Positions 54,250 to 63,720 of a DNA stretch of 64,000 nt are shown here, piece after piece. Numbering within the stretch: position 1 is the stretch's first letter; each line of letters opens with the position of its first letter. Both the position numbers and the translations under genes were made by a program. The notes beneath the pieces are model-generated. The model was given only the letters and a program-made list of their open reading frames with translations. It was not told the origin of the DNA and made no database searches. The stretch is from Mesorhizobium sp. LHD-90 (GTDB lineage: Bacteria > Pseudomonadota > Alphaproteobacteria > Rhizobiales > Rhizobiaceae), in assembly GCF_030929505.1 (NCBI RefSeq), contig NZ_JAVFVV010000002.1, positions 124,001 to 188,000 on the forward strand, given 5' to 3'.

Positions 54250-54265
54250 GTCTTCATTGCGACAG
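54250..54265. repeat. 16-bp direct repeat, right copy
   Basis: gtcttcattgcgacag, identical to 53274-53289, 100 bp upstream of the betaine methyltransferase start. It also contains tgcgaca, close to the half site of the palindrome at 18492. Confidence 0.6.
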
Positions 54266-54365
54266 GGCTTGGCGCTGCCGGGCCGTTTCGGGCATGGTCG
54301 TTGGCTACGATCTGGAGGAAAGGCCGCGGGCGACGCGGCTGGAGCGGATTCTTGAGGAAACGACC

Positions 54366-55937
54366 ATGAGCGACAACCTGACGGCCGAGCAGGAAACCGG
54401 CGGCAGGCGGGGCAGGGGTGCTTCGGGCGGCGCGGCGGCGCGGCGCGCGGCGCGCAGCGGCGGCGGGCCCGGCACGCAACTCACCTACATCAAACGCAAG
54501 ATCCCGCTCTACGAGGTGCTTGGCGAGGAAGGCATCTCGCTGATCGAGCACAATGCCGACACAGTGCTGGAAGAGATTGGCATTGATTTTCGCGATGACG
54601 CCGAGGCGCTGGAGCTGTTCCGGCAAGCAGGCGCCGACGTGAAGGGCGAGCGCGTGCATTTTCCGCGCGGCCTGCCGCGCTCGTTGCTGAAGACCGCGCC
54701 GAAGACCTACACGCAGCACGCGCGCAACCCGGCGCGCAATGTCGAGATCGGCGACAAGGCCACGGTGTTCGCGCCGGTCTACGGTCCGCCCTTCGTGCGC
54801 GACCTCGACGGCAACCGGCGCTACGCCACCATCGAGGATTTCCGCAATTTCGTGAAGCTGTCCTACATGGCGCCGTCGATCCACCATTCGGGCGGCACGG
54901 TGTGCGAGCCGGTCGACGTGCCGGTGAACAAGCGCCACCTCGACATGATCTATTCGCACATAAAATATTCGGACAAGCCGTTCATGGGCTCGGTGACCGC
55001 GCCGGAACGCGCCGAGGACACGGTGGCGATTGCAAAGATCGTGTTCGGCGACGATTTCGTCGAGAACAACACGGTGCTGACCTCGCTCATCAACGCCAAC
55101 TCGCCGATGGTGTTCGACGAGACGATGCTGGGGGCGCTGAAAGTCTATGCGCGCCACAACCAGGCCTGCATCGTCACGCCGTTCATTCTCGCCGGCGCGA
55201 TGAGCCCGGTGACGGTGGCCGGCACGCTGACGCAAGTGCTGGCCGAGGTGCTGGCCGGCGCGTCGCTGACGCAACTGATCCGCCCCGGCGCACCGGTGCT
55301 GTTCGGCACTTTTGCTTCATCGATCTCGATGCAATCGGGCGCGCCGACCTTCGGTACGCCGGAGCCGTCGCTGGTGTCCTACGGCGCGGCGCAACTGGCC
55401 CGGCGGCTCGGCCTGCCGTTCCGCACCGGTGGCTCGCTCTGCGCGTCGAAAATCGCCGACGCGCAGGCCGCCTATGAGAGCGCCAACACGCTGAATTCGA
55501 CGCTGCTTGCCGGTACCAATTTCGTGCTGCATGCCGCAGGCTGGCTGGAGGGCGGGCTGTCATCGGGCTACGAAAAGTTCATGATGGACGTCGACCAGCT
55601 CGGCATGGCCCAGAAGATGGCAGAGGGCGTCGATCTTTCCGAAAACGGCCAGGCAATGGACGCCATCCGCCAGGTCGGGCCGGGCAGCCACTATCTTGGC
55701 TGCGACCACACGCAGGCGAATTTCCAGACCGCCTTCTACCGCTCGTCGATTGCCGACAACAATTCCTACGAGCAGTGGCTGGCGGAAGGCGAAAAGAGCG
55801 CCGCGCAGCGCGCCAACGAACTCTGCCGGCGCTGGCTGGAGAGCTACGAAGCGCCGCACCTCGATCCGGCGATCGACGAGGCGCTGGTCGACTTCATTAC
55901 ACAGAAGAAGAACTCGATGCCCGACGCCTTCACGTGA
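54366..55937 (+). CDS. mtgB: Glycine betaine corrinoid methyltransferase, MttB family without pyrrolysine
   Basis: 523 residues from the ATG at 54366. After a disordered arm rich in G, R and A (residues 1-40) comes the MttB TIM barrel (PHE-less core: IHHSGGTVCEPVDVP, PFILAGAMSPVTVAG, SISMQSGAPTFGTPEP). No in-frame amber codon occurs, so it belongs to the non-pyrrolysine branch, of which MtgB of Desulfitobacterium demethylates glycine betaine. Expected reaction: betaine + Co(I) corrinoid to dimethylglycine + methyl-Co(III). Substrates such as proline betaine or carnitine are possible for this branch as well. The corrinoid protein is encoded 4 kb away on the other strand. Confidence 0.85.
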   Translation: MSDNLTAEQETGGRRGRGASGGAAARRAARSGGGPGTQLTYIKRKIPLYEVLGEEGISLIEHNADTVLEEIGIDFRDDAEALELFRQAGADVKGERVHFPRGLPRSLLKTAPKTYTQHARNPARNVEIGDKATVFAPVYGPPFVRDLDGNRRYATIEDFRNFVKLSYMAPSIHHSGGTVCEPVDVPVNKRHLDMIYSHIKYSDKPFMGSVTAPERAEDTVAIAKIVFGDDFVENNTVLTSLINANSPMVFDETMLGALKVYARHNQACIVTPFILAGAMSPVTVAGTLTQVLAEVLAGASLTQLIRPGAPVLFGTFASSISMQSGAPTFGTPEPSLVSYGAAQLARRLGLPFRTGGSLCASKIADAQAAYESANTLNSTLLAGTNFVLHAAGWLEGGLSSGYEKFMMDVDQLGMAQKMAEGVDLSENGQAMDAIRQVGPGSHYLGCDHTQANFQTAFYRSSIADNNSYEQWLAEGEKSAAQRANELCRRWLESYEAPHLDPAIDEALVDFITQKKNSMPDAFT

Positions 55938-56046
55938 AGGGAGCCCGATTCAGGCCGGGCTAAAGTGGCCGAAATTATTCACAAGGAAGTCTGGCGCAGC
56001 GCTTTCGGGCCGGGCAAGAGGTGAGCGCGCGCCAAAAGGAAACGAC

Positions 56047-56484
56047 ATGGCGCGCAGGCGAATGCTGAAAGGCGTGGCGAACGATCTCGCCAGTTCTTTT
56101 GTGAGCCGCAACAACGATCTGGATGGCTATTGGGCCATCGGAAAAATCCACACCGTCGCTTCGACTGTTTCAAGCGGGGTTGTTCGCTTCGATTTGCTCA
56201 ACGGAACGGCCGACCCTCCCACGGCCCATTTGCTGCCGATGATCTTGGCCTATAGGGCGAAGCTTCTCGACCGATGCCGCGCTTTGGGACTTAAACCGTC
56301 GGCCTGCGGCGCGACATTCGAACTCGGCGAGGGACCCAGCCGTGACTTCAAACGCAATGGAGAACCGCAGAAGGCATTCCGCCTGCGCCTTGCGATCCGG
56401 GACGATCGAGGACGGGAATGGGTACATGTGACTGGAGGCTACTCCTGGCCGCATGATCCCGGTCGCGAGCAGCGGCGTGTGTAG
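56047..56484 (+). CDS. Hypothetical protein of 145 residues
   Basis: From the ATG at 56047 with aaaggaaa upstream. The sequence begins MARRRMLKGVANDLASSFVS and has a compact mixed fold (DLDGYWAIGKIHT, then strands and a helix with two cysteines, SACGATFE and DRCRALG). No membrane segment or signal peptide. I know no family for it. It stands alone between the betaine methyltransferase gene and a ferredoxin-like gene. Confidence 0.6.
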   Translation: MARRRMLKGVANDLASSFVSRNNDLDGYWAIGKIHTVASTVSSGVVRFDLLNGTADPPTAHLLPMILAYRAKLLDRCRALGLKPSACGATFELGEGPSRDFKRNGEPQKAFRLRLAIRDDRGREWVHVTGGYSWPHDPGREQRRV

Positions 56485-56678
56485 CCAACCGGCTGGGCGT
56501 CACGCCCAGCTATCCCAGAGAATAGGCCTCGCCGCCACGTCAGCCCTCGAAATCGGGTGTTTTTTTGGCGGGGGAGATCATAGCACGGTCACGTGCGGCG
56601 ACCCGAGGGGTCGCAAGTGACCCGGAACATGTCGGCGCGGCGGTTTCGTCGCCGTCCCGGCTGGCGTAGGCTTGCTGG

Positions 56679-57398
56679 ATGGAGCACCGGACCGGGCAGA
56701 GGGACCGTTTGGCGTCGACCGCCGTCGGCGTGGCGGAGATCTGCATTCAATTGGTGTCCCACGGGCTGATCCCGCGGGGCGGCTTCAATTTCGAGGCGAG
56801 CCAGACCGCGCCGCCCGGACCTTCAGGCTTGCCGGCGAAGTCGGTGCTGCTGGTCGGGCAAGCCGGCGCGGGGCCATGGTCGCATTTCGTGGAATGGCGA
56901 AAAACGCAGCCAACGGACATCCGCGACCCGCTCGACACGTGGGCGCGCGAAACGATCGACAAGGTCGCCGAACGATTCGGCGCGCGCGCCGTGTCGCCTT
57001 CCGAAAAACCCTATCTGCCGTTCCAGAATTGGGCGATGCGGGCGGAGGGTCTGAAACCGTCGCCGCTGGGCATCCTCATGCACCCCGAATACGGGCTGTG
57101 GCACGCCTATCGCGGTGCGCTGCTGTTCGACGTGGCACTGGAATTTCCGCCGGCTGAGGAGCCGATTCACCTTTGCGATGCGTGCGCCGGAAAGCCTTGC
57201 ATGAAAGCCTGCCCGGTCGATGCCTATACGGACGCCGGCTTCGCCTATGAGGGATGCCTGTCCCATGTGCGTTCGGCGGCGGGAGAAGCCTGCATGACCA
57301 AAGGTTGCCTAGACCGCAATGCCTGCCCTCATGGCACGGCGTACCGCTACCCGGCAGAGGTGCAGGCTTTCCACATGCGCGCCTTCGCCGGGCGTTGA
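56679..57398 (+). CDS. 4Fe-4S ferredoxin-type protein, QueG-like C-terminus
   Basis: 239 residues. The C-terminus has HLCDACAGKPCMKACPVDAY, a C-x2-C-x4-C-x3-C-P cluster motif, and three more cysteines (EGCLSHV, EACMTKGCLDRNACP) that may hold a second cluster. The rest is about 150 residues without known motif. Similar proteins occur widely in Rhizobiales, with unknown partners. It could donate electrons to the corrinoid activator, but nothing in its position proves this. Confidence 0.7.
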   Translation: MEHRTGQRDRLASTAVGVAEICIQLVSHGLIPRGGFNFEASQTAPPGPSGLPAKSVLLVGQAGAGPWSHFVEWRKTQPTDIRDPLDTWARETIDKVAERFGARAVSPSEKPYLPFQNWAMRAEGLKPSPLGILMHPEYGLWHAYRGALLFDVALEFPPAEEPIHLCDACAGKPCMKACPVDAYTDAGFAYEGCLSHVRSAAGEACMTKGCLDRNACPHGTAYRYPAEVQAFHMRAFAGR

Positions 57399-57503
57399 TA
57401 TTGTCGGCAACCTGCGCAACCATCGCATGTCGGGGGAGGTCAACGCCGGCCTCGCAAAAGGCCGGGCATGGCGCGAGGCCAATCGCGCGTGGAGGCACTT
57501 TGC

Positions 57504-58937
57504 ATGACCGACGTCACCGCTTCCCCAAAATCCGTTCCCGCTGAGCCCACCCTGCATCGGGCGATAGGACCGTGGCTGCTGCTGCTCTTCATCGTCGGCG
57601 ACATTTTGGGCACCGGCATCTATGCGCTGACCGGCCAGGTGGCCAAGCAGGTTGGCGGCGCTGTCTGGCTGCCGTTCCTCATCGCCTTCGTGGTCGCGCT
57701 GATCACCGCTTTCAGCTATCTCGAGCTGGTGACCAAATACCCGCGGGCGGCGGGTGCTGCGCTCTACACGCACAAGGCGTTCGGCATCCACTTCGTCACC
57801 TTCCTCGTCGCCTTCACGGTCATGTGCTCGGGCATCACCTCGGCTTCGACAGCTTCCCGCGCCTTCTCGGTCAATCTCGACGCCGCCTTTGGCCTCGGCC
57901 TCGGCGACCCGGCCGTCGGCAACAACACCTGGGGCATCATGTGGCTCGGCCTCCTGTTCATGGCGATCGTGGCGGCGATCAATTTCCGCGGCGTCGGCGA
58001 GAGCGTGAAGGTCAACATCGTGCTGACCTGCGTCGAGCTGACCGGCCTGCTCATCGTCATCTTCATCGGCCTGTGGGCGATCGGCGCCGGGCAGGGCGAC
58101 GTCTCGCGCGTTACCCAGTTCCACGCGCCGGAAGGCGCCAGCCCCCTCTGGCCGGTGATCGCCGCGACCACACTCGCCTTCTTCGCCATGGTCGGTTTCG
58201 AGGATGCGGTCAACATGGCCGAGGAAACCAAGGATCCGGTGCGGATCTTCCCGAAGATCCTGCTGATCGGGCTGCTGGCCACCGCGCTGATCTACATGCT
58301 GGTGTCGATCTCGTCGGTGGCTCTGGTCGAGCCGGCTGAACTCGGCGAGGGCGAGACGCCGCTGCTCAAGGTGGTGGCGGCCGGCGCGCCGAACTTTCCC
58401 ATCGGCATCTTCGCCTTCATCACCATGTTCGCGGTCGCCAACACCGCGCTGATCAACATGCTGATGGCCAGCCGCCTGATCTACGGCATGAGCCGCGAGC
58501 ACGTGCTGCCGCCGGTGCTGGGCAAGGTGCATCCGACACGGCGCACCCCCTATCTGGCGATCGGCTTCACCACGCTGCTCGCCTTCGGCCTGATCACCTT
58601 CGTCGGCGGCGTTCCGCAACTCGGCGGCACCACGGCGCTGCTGCTTCTGTGCGTGTTCACGGTGGTTAATGTCGCTGTGCTGGTGCTGCGCAAGGACAAG
58701 GTGGCGCATGAGCATTTTCACGCGCCCACCATCCTGCCGGTCATCGGCGCGGTCGCCTGCGGTTTTCTGACGGGGCCATGGACTGGCCGCAACCCCGAGC
58801 AATACACGATCGCCGGCGTGCTGCTGGCGATCGGCGTCGTGCTGTGGGTGGTGACGGTGACGATCAACAAGCGCATGGGCGTGACGCCGACAGCGCCTGA
58901 CGCCGAGGATTTTGGCTCGCGCGGCCCGGTGAACTGA
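57504..58937 (+). CDS. APC-family amino acid permease
   Basis: 477 residues with 12 predicted helices. WLLLLFIVGDILGTGIYALT is the helix 1 signature with the substrate loop GDILGTGIY, and FFAMVGFEDAVNMAEETKDP the helix 6 region. The start at 57504 has ggagg eight bases upstream. It probably imports an amino acid or amine; it is not a betaine transporter of the BCCT or ProU type. It is followed 11 bp later by a VOC protein gene, so a two-gene operon is possible. Confidence 0.88.
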   Translation: MTDVTASPKSVPAEPTLHRAIGPWLLLLFIVGDILGTGIYALTGQVAKQVGGAVWLPFLIAFVVALITAFSYLELVTKYPRAAGAALYTHKAFGIHFVTFLVAFTVMCSGITSASTASRAFSVNLDAAFGLGLGDPAVGNNTWGIMWLGLLFMAIVAAINFRGVGESVKVNIVLTCVELTGLLIVIFIGLWAIGAGQGDVSRVTQFHAPEGASPLWPVIAATTLAFFAMVGFEDAVNMAEETKDPVRIFPKILLIGLLATALIYMLVSISSVALVEPAELGEGETPLLKVVAAGAPNFPIGIFAFITMFAVANTALINMLMASRLIYGMSREHVLPPVLGKVHPTRRTPYLAIGFTTLLAFGLITFVGGVPQLGGTTALLLLCVFTVVNVAVLVLRKDKVAHEHFHAPTILPVIGAVACGFLTGPWTGRNPEQYTIAGVLLAIGVVLWVVTVTINKRMGVTPTAPDAEDFGSRGPVN

Positions 58938-58947
58938 CGAGGCGGCC

Positions 58948-59337
58948 ATGACAGCGAAAGCCCCGAGGCTGGTTTGCGCGGAACCGCAACTCTTCAGCGC
59001 CGACGTCGCGGCCTCATGCGCGTTCTATGCGTCCCGCCTCGGGTTTTCGGTCCGTTTCCTGCACGGTCAGCCGCCCTTCTACGGTCAGGTGGAACGCGGC
59101 GGGGCAAGACTCAACATCCGTCACATCGATGCAGGCAGGCCCGTTCCATCCGACCCCAGGGAGCCCGACCTGCTCGCCGCTTCGATCGTCGTGGAAGGCA
59201 TAGAGGCGCTCTTCGAGGAGTTTTCCTCGAAGGGTGTCGCCTTCCATTCCCCGCTGAGGACAGAGATGTGGGGCGCCCGCACCTTCATCGTTGCCGATCC
59301 TGACGGCAACCTCGTGCTTTTCGCCGGCGAGCGCTGA
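58948..59337 (+). CDS. VOC-family protein (glyoxalase/bleomycin-resistance fold)
   Basis: 129 residues. Two beta-alpha-beta-beta-beta modules are visible (SADVAASCAFYASRLGFSV and EGIEALFEEFSSKGVAF), ending DPDGNLVLFAGER with the usual glutamate ligand position. Likely a metal-dependent isomerase, dioxygenase or drug-binding protein. Function cannot be narrowed further. Confidence 0.82.
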   Translation: MTAKAPRLVCAEPQLFSADVAASCAFYASRLGFSVRFLHGQPPFYGQVERGGARLNIRHIDAGRPVPSDPREPDLLAASIVVEGIEALFEEFSSKGVAFHSPLRTEMWGARTFIVADPDGNLVLFAGER

Positions 59338-59468
59338 GCGCCCGCGTCAGCGGCGCCGAAAGGTTGAGCGGAACCTTCGGTCGTTTCATCGGCAATTCCT
59401 GGTGAGGGACTTGAGATGGCCGGGTCGGGCACTACTCTCCCAGCACGACCGGCAGCATCGGGACCGAC

Positions 59469-60200
59469 ATGAGCAAACGCGAGATCGAGATCAAGACGGC
59501 GGATGGAACGGCGAAGGCGCATCTGTTCGAGGGCGGTGCGGCCGGCATCCTCGTCTATATGGACGCCTTCGGCCTGCGGCCGGCACTGGACGGAATGGCG
59601 GAGCAACTGGCCGGCGAAGGCTACACAGTGCTGGTGCCGGACCTGTTCTATCGAAAGGCGCCCTACGGGCCGTTCGAGGCCAAGACCGCGTTCAACAATG
59701 ACCAGACGCGCGCGCAACTGACAAGCCTGATCGGCGGCACCACGCAGGAGATGACGCAGCGCGACACCGCCGCTTTCCTGGCCGCGCTCGACGCGGCCGG
59801 CGCGACCGGGCCGATCGGTACCGTCGGCTATTGCATGGGCGGCGGGCGGGCGCTGAACGCCGCTGCGACCTATCCGGACCGCATCGCGGCGGCAGCCAGT
59901 TTCCACGGCGGCAATTTGGCGTCGGATGCGCCTGACAGCCCGCACCGCCATGTGGCAAACATCAAGGGCCGGGTCTATGTCGGCGTGGCCGGTGTCGACC
60001 GCAGCTTTCCGCCCGAACAGTCGGCCAGACTGGCGCAGGCGCTGCGCGAGGCGGAGGTCGACCACATCATCGAGAACTATGTCGGCATGGGCCACGGCTG
60101 GTGCGTACCCGACCACGGCGCCTATGACGAAATCGGGGCGGAGCGCCACTGGGAGAGACTGACCACCTTTTTTGCGGAAACCCTATCGGATAGGGTCTGA
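59469..60200 (+). CDS. Dienelactone-hydrolase-family protein
   Basis: 243 residues with an alpha/beta-hydrolase fold. The nucleophile is C122 in GYCMGGG, the aspartate in VAGVDRSFPP and the histidine in MGHGW complete the triad. The family opens dienelactones in aromatic breakdown or acts on other lactones and esters. No aromatic genes are near. Single gene. Confidence 0.85.
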   Translation: MSKREIEIKTADGTAKAHLFEGGAAGILVYMDAFGLRPALDGMAEQLAGEGYTVLVPDLFYRKAPYGPFEAKTAFNNDQTRAQLTSLIGGTTQEMTQRDTAAFLAALDAAGATGPIGTVGYCMGGGRALNAAATYPDRIAAAASFHGGNLASDAPDSPHRHVANIKGRVYVGVAGVDRSFPPEQSARLAQALREAEVDHIIENYVGMGHGWCVPDHGAYDEIGAERHWERLTTFFAETLSDRV

Positions 60201-60366
60201 GCGCGCTTTCCGGCATGACCGCCATGGATCTGTGATATTCAGGCCATGGCGGTCTGCAAATGGCGGCTTTCTGCGCTTCCGGTATTCGTGTAGCGGAACG
60301 TACACACCATTCCGGTTCTCGAAATCCGTAATTTCGACTCGCCCTGACCTGAATCTCGACAGACCC

Positions 60367-60795
60367 ATGTCCGACGATCCTTTCGAACTTTCCCGTTTCG
60401 TCGGTGCGCAGGCGCCGGTGATCGACAGGGCGCTCCACGAACTGCGGCAGGGACGCAAGACCAGCCACTGGATGTGGTTCGTGTTCCCTCAGGTCGCCGG
60501 CCTCGGCATGAGCGCCATGTCGCAGAAATTCGCGGTTCGCTCGGTAGCCGAGGCGCGCGCCTATCTGGCGCATCCGCTGCTCGGCGAGCGGCTGCGCGAA
60601 TGCGTGGAGATCGTGCTGGAGCAGGAGGGAAACTCGGCGCACGCCATCTTCGGCAGCCCCGACGACACAAAACTGCGCTCCTGCCTGACGCTGTTTGCCG
60701 AGGCCAGCGGCGAGGAGGTTTTTCTGCGCGCGCTGGACAAATATTTTGACGGCGAGCCGGATCGCGAGACGCTGCGAATTCTGGAGCGGCCATAA
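60367..60795 (+). CDS. DUF1810 protein
   Basis: 142 residues beginning MSDDPFELSRFVGAQAPVID. KTSHWMWFVFPQVAGLG and FGSPDDTKLRSCLTLFA are typical of DUF1810, a small cytosolic family of unknown function. The start at 60367 is inside the only clear conserved region; upstream frames to 60172 do not look coding. Confidence 0.85.
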   Translation: MSDDPFELSRFVGAQAPVIDRALHELRQGRKTSHWMWFVFPQVAGLGMSAMSQKFAVRSVAEARAYLAHPLLGERLRECVEIVLEQEGNSAHAIFGSPDDTKLRSCLTLFAEASGEEVFLRALDKYFDGEPDRETLRILERP

Positions 60796-60903
60796 CGGCG
60801 AAGAGGTGCTCCAATGGTGCAGAACGCGGGACCGCCTAGTTCTTGCAAAAAAAATCTTCTCAACACCCCAAGGAATGGCCTGTAGGCTTCGTCTCACCGG
60901 CAA

Positions 60904-61467
60904 ATGATGGCGCTTGCCGTGGATGAGATCGAGGCTTCCGACGCCGACCTGATCGGCCGGGCGCGCGGGGGCGACGGGCAGGCTTTCGGCCAACTGGTCG
61001 AGAGGCACTATGATTTTGTCTACCGCGTCGCCTGGCGCTGGTGCGGCCGAAAAACCGACGCCGAGGACGTCGCGCAGGAAGTCTGCGTGCGGCTGGGATC
61101 GGCGATCAAAACCTATCGCGGCGCTGGCGCCTTCACCACCTGGCTCTACACGCTGACGCTGAACGCCGCCCGCGATTTTTCGCGCAAGACCGCGCGGGAA
61201 ACCGCCAAGACCGAAGCTTTCGGCGTGCATGCGTTGATCGACGGCGAAGCCCAGCCGGAGCCCGAAGACCAGGCGGAGGCGCTTTGGGCCGCCGTGCGGC
61301 AACTGCCGGACAAGCAGCGCGACGCGGTGCTGCTGGTCTATGGCGAAGGGCTCAGCCATGCGGCGGCGTCGGATGTGATGGCAATCTCGGAGGCGACGGT
61401 TTCATGGCACATCCATGAAGCGAAGAAACGGCTGAAGGTGCTGATGCGTTCAGCCGGGAAAGTTTGA
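60904..61467 (+). CDS. ECF-type RNA polymerase sigma factor
   Basis: 187 residues. Region 2 (FGQLVERHYDFVYRVAWRWC, then DAEDVAQEVCVRL) and region 4 (LPDKQRDAVLLVYGEGLSHA, then AISEATVSWHIHEAKKRL) are complete. The stop overlaps the start of the VWA-domain gene (ATGA at 61464). The arrangement suggests that the VWA protein, with its single membrane helix, controls this sigma factor. Confidence 0.9.
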   Translation: MMALAVDEIEASDADLIGRARGGDGQAFGQLVERHYDFVYRVAWRWCGRKTDAEDVAQEVCVRLGSAIKTYRGAGAFTTWLYTLTLNAARDFSRKTARETAKTEAFGVHALIDGEAQPEPEDQAEALWAAVRQLPDKQRDAVLLVYGEGLSHAAASDVMAISEATVSWHIHEAKKRLKVLMRSAGKV

Positions 61468-63524
61468 CCATGGTCGACGACAACGAACTTTTTGCCCTGC
61501 GCGGCATCGAACCGCCGAAACCCACCGGTGAGGCGAGGGCGCGCGCCATGCAGGCGGCGATGGCTGCCTTCGAGGCCGAAAAAAATTCGCAAGCAACCCA
61601 AGGAACGGCAAAACCGCTGCGTCTCACCGACAGAGCAATCAAGCTTTGGAGTGGGATGATGCACAAGAAACTCTATGCGACGCCGGCCCTGGCGACCCTC
61701 GTGGCGCTGCCGATCGCCGGCTACACGGCCTTCTATCTTATGGAAGATTCGCCGTTGGTCTTCACGCCCGGCCAGCAGGCTGGCGATGCTCCGCGCGAGC
61801 GCAAGCAGGAAGTAGCGGCTGGCGAGAAGAAGAAGGGCGACCAGGACGAGGCCGAGCACGACGTGTTGGCCGACTTGACGGTTCAACCGGCGCAGCCGCC
61901 TGCCGCGCCGGAACCGGCGAGCGAGGCCGTGGTGGCCGAGAGTGGCGCGGACAGCGGGGCGCGCAGCGTTGTCGCGACGCCTAAGCCAATGGCAGCCGGG
62001 CGAGCCGCCCGCGACGCGGCAGCCGATTCGAAACTCATGGCGCAGCCGGCGCCGAGCATCGCGCCTTCCGACATGCCGGCCGTGCAGGAGGAAAACCGCG
62101 ACCGCGTGCAAGATTTCGAGACCAATCCCATTCGTTCGGTGCTGGAAAATCCGGTCTCGACCTTTTCGATCGACGTCGACACTGCCTCCTATTCCTTCGT
62201 GCGCCGCTCGCTGAAGGAAGGGATTTTGCCAGACGCCGACAGCGTACGGGTCGAGGAGATGGTCAATTATTTCCCCTACGACTGGAAGGGCCCGGACAAC
62301 GCGACAACGCCTTTCAACTCGACCGTCACCGTGATGCCGACGCCGTGGAACGGAAACACGAAGCTGATGCATGTGGCGATCAAGGGTTACGACGTGAAGC
62401 CGGCGGAAAAGCCGAAGGCCAATCTCGTCTTCCTGCTCGACGTGTCGGGATCGATGAACGAGCCGGACAAGCTGCCGCTGCTGCAGGCCGCCTTTAGGCT
62501 GCTGGTCAACACGCTGGGTCCCGACGACACGGTGTCGATCGTCACCTATGCCGGCGACGCTGGCACGGTGCTGGAGCCAACCAAGGTGTCGGAGCGGGAA
62601 AAAATCCTGCGCTCCATCGACACGTTGACGCCGGGCGGCTCGACGGCGGGCGAGGCGGGCATCCGCGAGGCCTATCGGCTGGCCGAACAATCCTTCGTCA
62701 AGGACGGCGTCAACCGCGTCATGCTGGCGACCGACGGCGATTTTAACGTCGGCCAGACCGACGACGAGGATCTGAAGCGCATCATCGAGGAGAAGCGCAA
62801 GAGCGGCGTGTTCCTCTCGGTGTTCGGCTTCGGGCGCGGCAATCTGAACGACCAGATGATGCAGGCCATCGCCCAGAACGGCAACGGCACGGCGGCCTAT
62901 ATCGACACGCTGGCCGAGGCGGAAAAGGTGCTGGTGCAGGACGCGTCCTCAACCATCTTCCCAATCGCCAAGGACGTGAAAATCCAGGTCGAGTTCAATC
63001 CGCAAAAGGTCGCCGAATACCGGCTGATCGGCTACGAGACACGTGCTCTGAAGCGCGAGGACTTCAATAACGACCGCGTCGACGCCGGTGAGATCGGCTC
63101 CGGTCACTCGGTGACGGCGATCTACGAGATCACGCCGAAGGGCAGCCCGGCGACGGCGATGGACGACCTGCGCTACGGCCAGGCGTCGGTCGACAATGGC
63201 GGCGTCGCCAACGCCGGCGAATATGCCTTCGTAAAGATCCGCTACAAGGCGCCGGACGGCGACGTCTCCAAGCTGATCACCACGCCGGTGACCGACTCCA
63301 ATGCGGTTTCGTCCTTCGATACCGCCTCGACCGACCAGCGGTTTTCGGTGGCGGTCGCCGCCTTCGGCCAGAAACTGCGCAATGCCGACCAGGTGGCGAG
63401 CTTCGGCTACGACAGGATTATTGAGATCGCCACCGCCGCGCGCGGCGCCGATCCGTTCGGCTATCGCTCGGAATTCCTGTCGCTGGCGCGGCTGGCGGCG
63501 GCACTGGACACCGGCAACCGGTAG
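61464..63524 (+). CDS. VWA-domain membrane protein, partner of the ECF sigma factor
   Basis: 686 residues. A cytoplasmic N-terminal part of about 65 residues, one membrane helix (about 70-93), a low-complexity linker rich in A, E, P and Q, then a YfbK-like part with a von Willebrand A domain (D326-V-S-G-S-M331 metal site) and a DUF3520-type C-terminus. With its translational coupling to the sigma gene it may act as an anti-sigma factor that senses something in the periplasm. The gene is followed by a terminator at 63590. Confidence 0.85.
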   Translation: MTMVDDNELFALRGIEPPKPTGEARARAMQAAMAAFEAEKNSQATQGTAKPLRLTDRAIKLWSGMMHKKLYATPALATLVALPIAGYTAFYLMEDSPLVFTPGQQAGDAPRERKQEVAAGEKKKGDQDEAEHDVLADLTVQPAQPPAAPEPASEAVVAESGADSGARSVVATPKPMAAGRAARDAAADSKLMAQPAPSIAPSDMPAVQEENRDRVQDFETNPIRSVLENPVSTFSIDVDTASYSFVRRSLKEGILPDADSVRVEEMVNYFPYDWKGPDNATTPFNSTVTVMPTPWNGNTKLMHVAIKGYDVKPAEKPKANLVFLLDVSGSMNEPDKLPLLQAAFRLLVNTLGPDDTVSIVTYAGDAGTVLEPTKVSEREKILRSIDTLTPGGSTAGEAGIREAYRLAEQSFVKDGVNRVMLATDGDFNVGQTDDEDLKRIIEEKRKSGVFLSVFGFGRGNLNDQMMQAIAQNGNGTAAYIDTLAEAEKVLVQDASSTIFPIAKDVKIQVEFNPQKVAEYRLIGYETRALKREDFNNDRVDAGEIGSGHSVTAIYEITPKGSPATAMDDLRYGQASVDNGGVANAGEYAFVKIRYKAPDGDVSKLITTPVTDSNAVSSFDTASTDQRFSVAVAAFGQKLRNADQVASFGYDRIIEIATAARGADPFGYRSEFLSLARLAAALDTGNR

Positions 63525-63589
63525 GAGAAGGCTCGGCTTCTTCGGACGAACTTTCCGGTGGAGAACGCAGGTTTTGGGCGGTGAGGCAG

Positions 63590-63621
63590 GCCGGCGGGGC
63601 AAAAGCTCAGCCGGCTTTTTT
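63590..63621 (+). terminator. Intrinsic terminator after the VWA-domain gene
   Basis: gccggc at 63590-63595 pairs with 63610-63615, followed by six T. The loop is long (14 nt). Confidence 0.6.
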
Positions 63622-63660
63622 GTTGCAGTTCTGGAGGTTTCGAAAACCGCTCTTGTCAAA

Positions 63661-63701
63661 AGATATATCTTTGCATAGATATGTCGAATGAGAGATATAA
63701 C
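63661..63701. promoter_or_regulatory. AT-rich operator/promoter of the PadR gene
   Basis: agatatatct (63661-63670) is a perfect palindrome, followed by agatat and agatata. The AT-rich repeats directly upstream of a PadR-type gene fit autoregulation, and tataac at 63696 is a possible -10 box. Confidence 0.5.
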
Positions 63702-63720
63702 TGACAAGGGAAAATCCAAA

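Noticed and set aside
54366-55937. Possible pyrrolysine codon in the MttB-family gene
   Set aside because: No in-frame TAG occurs before the normal TGA stop at 55935-55937, and no pylT-like tRNA (anticodon CUA) is present.
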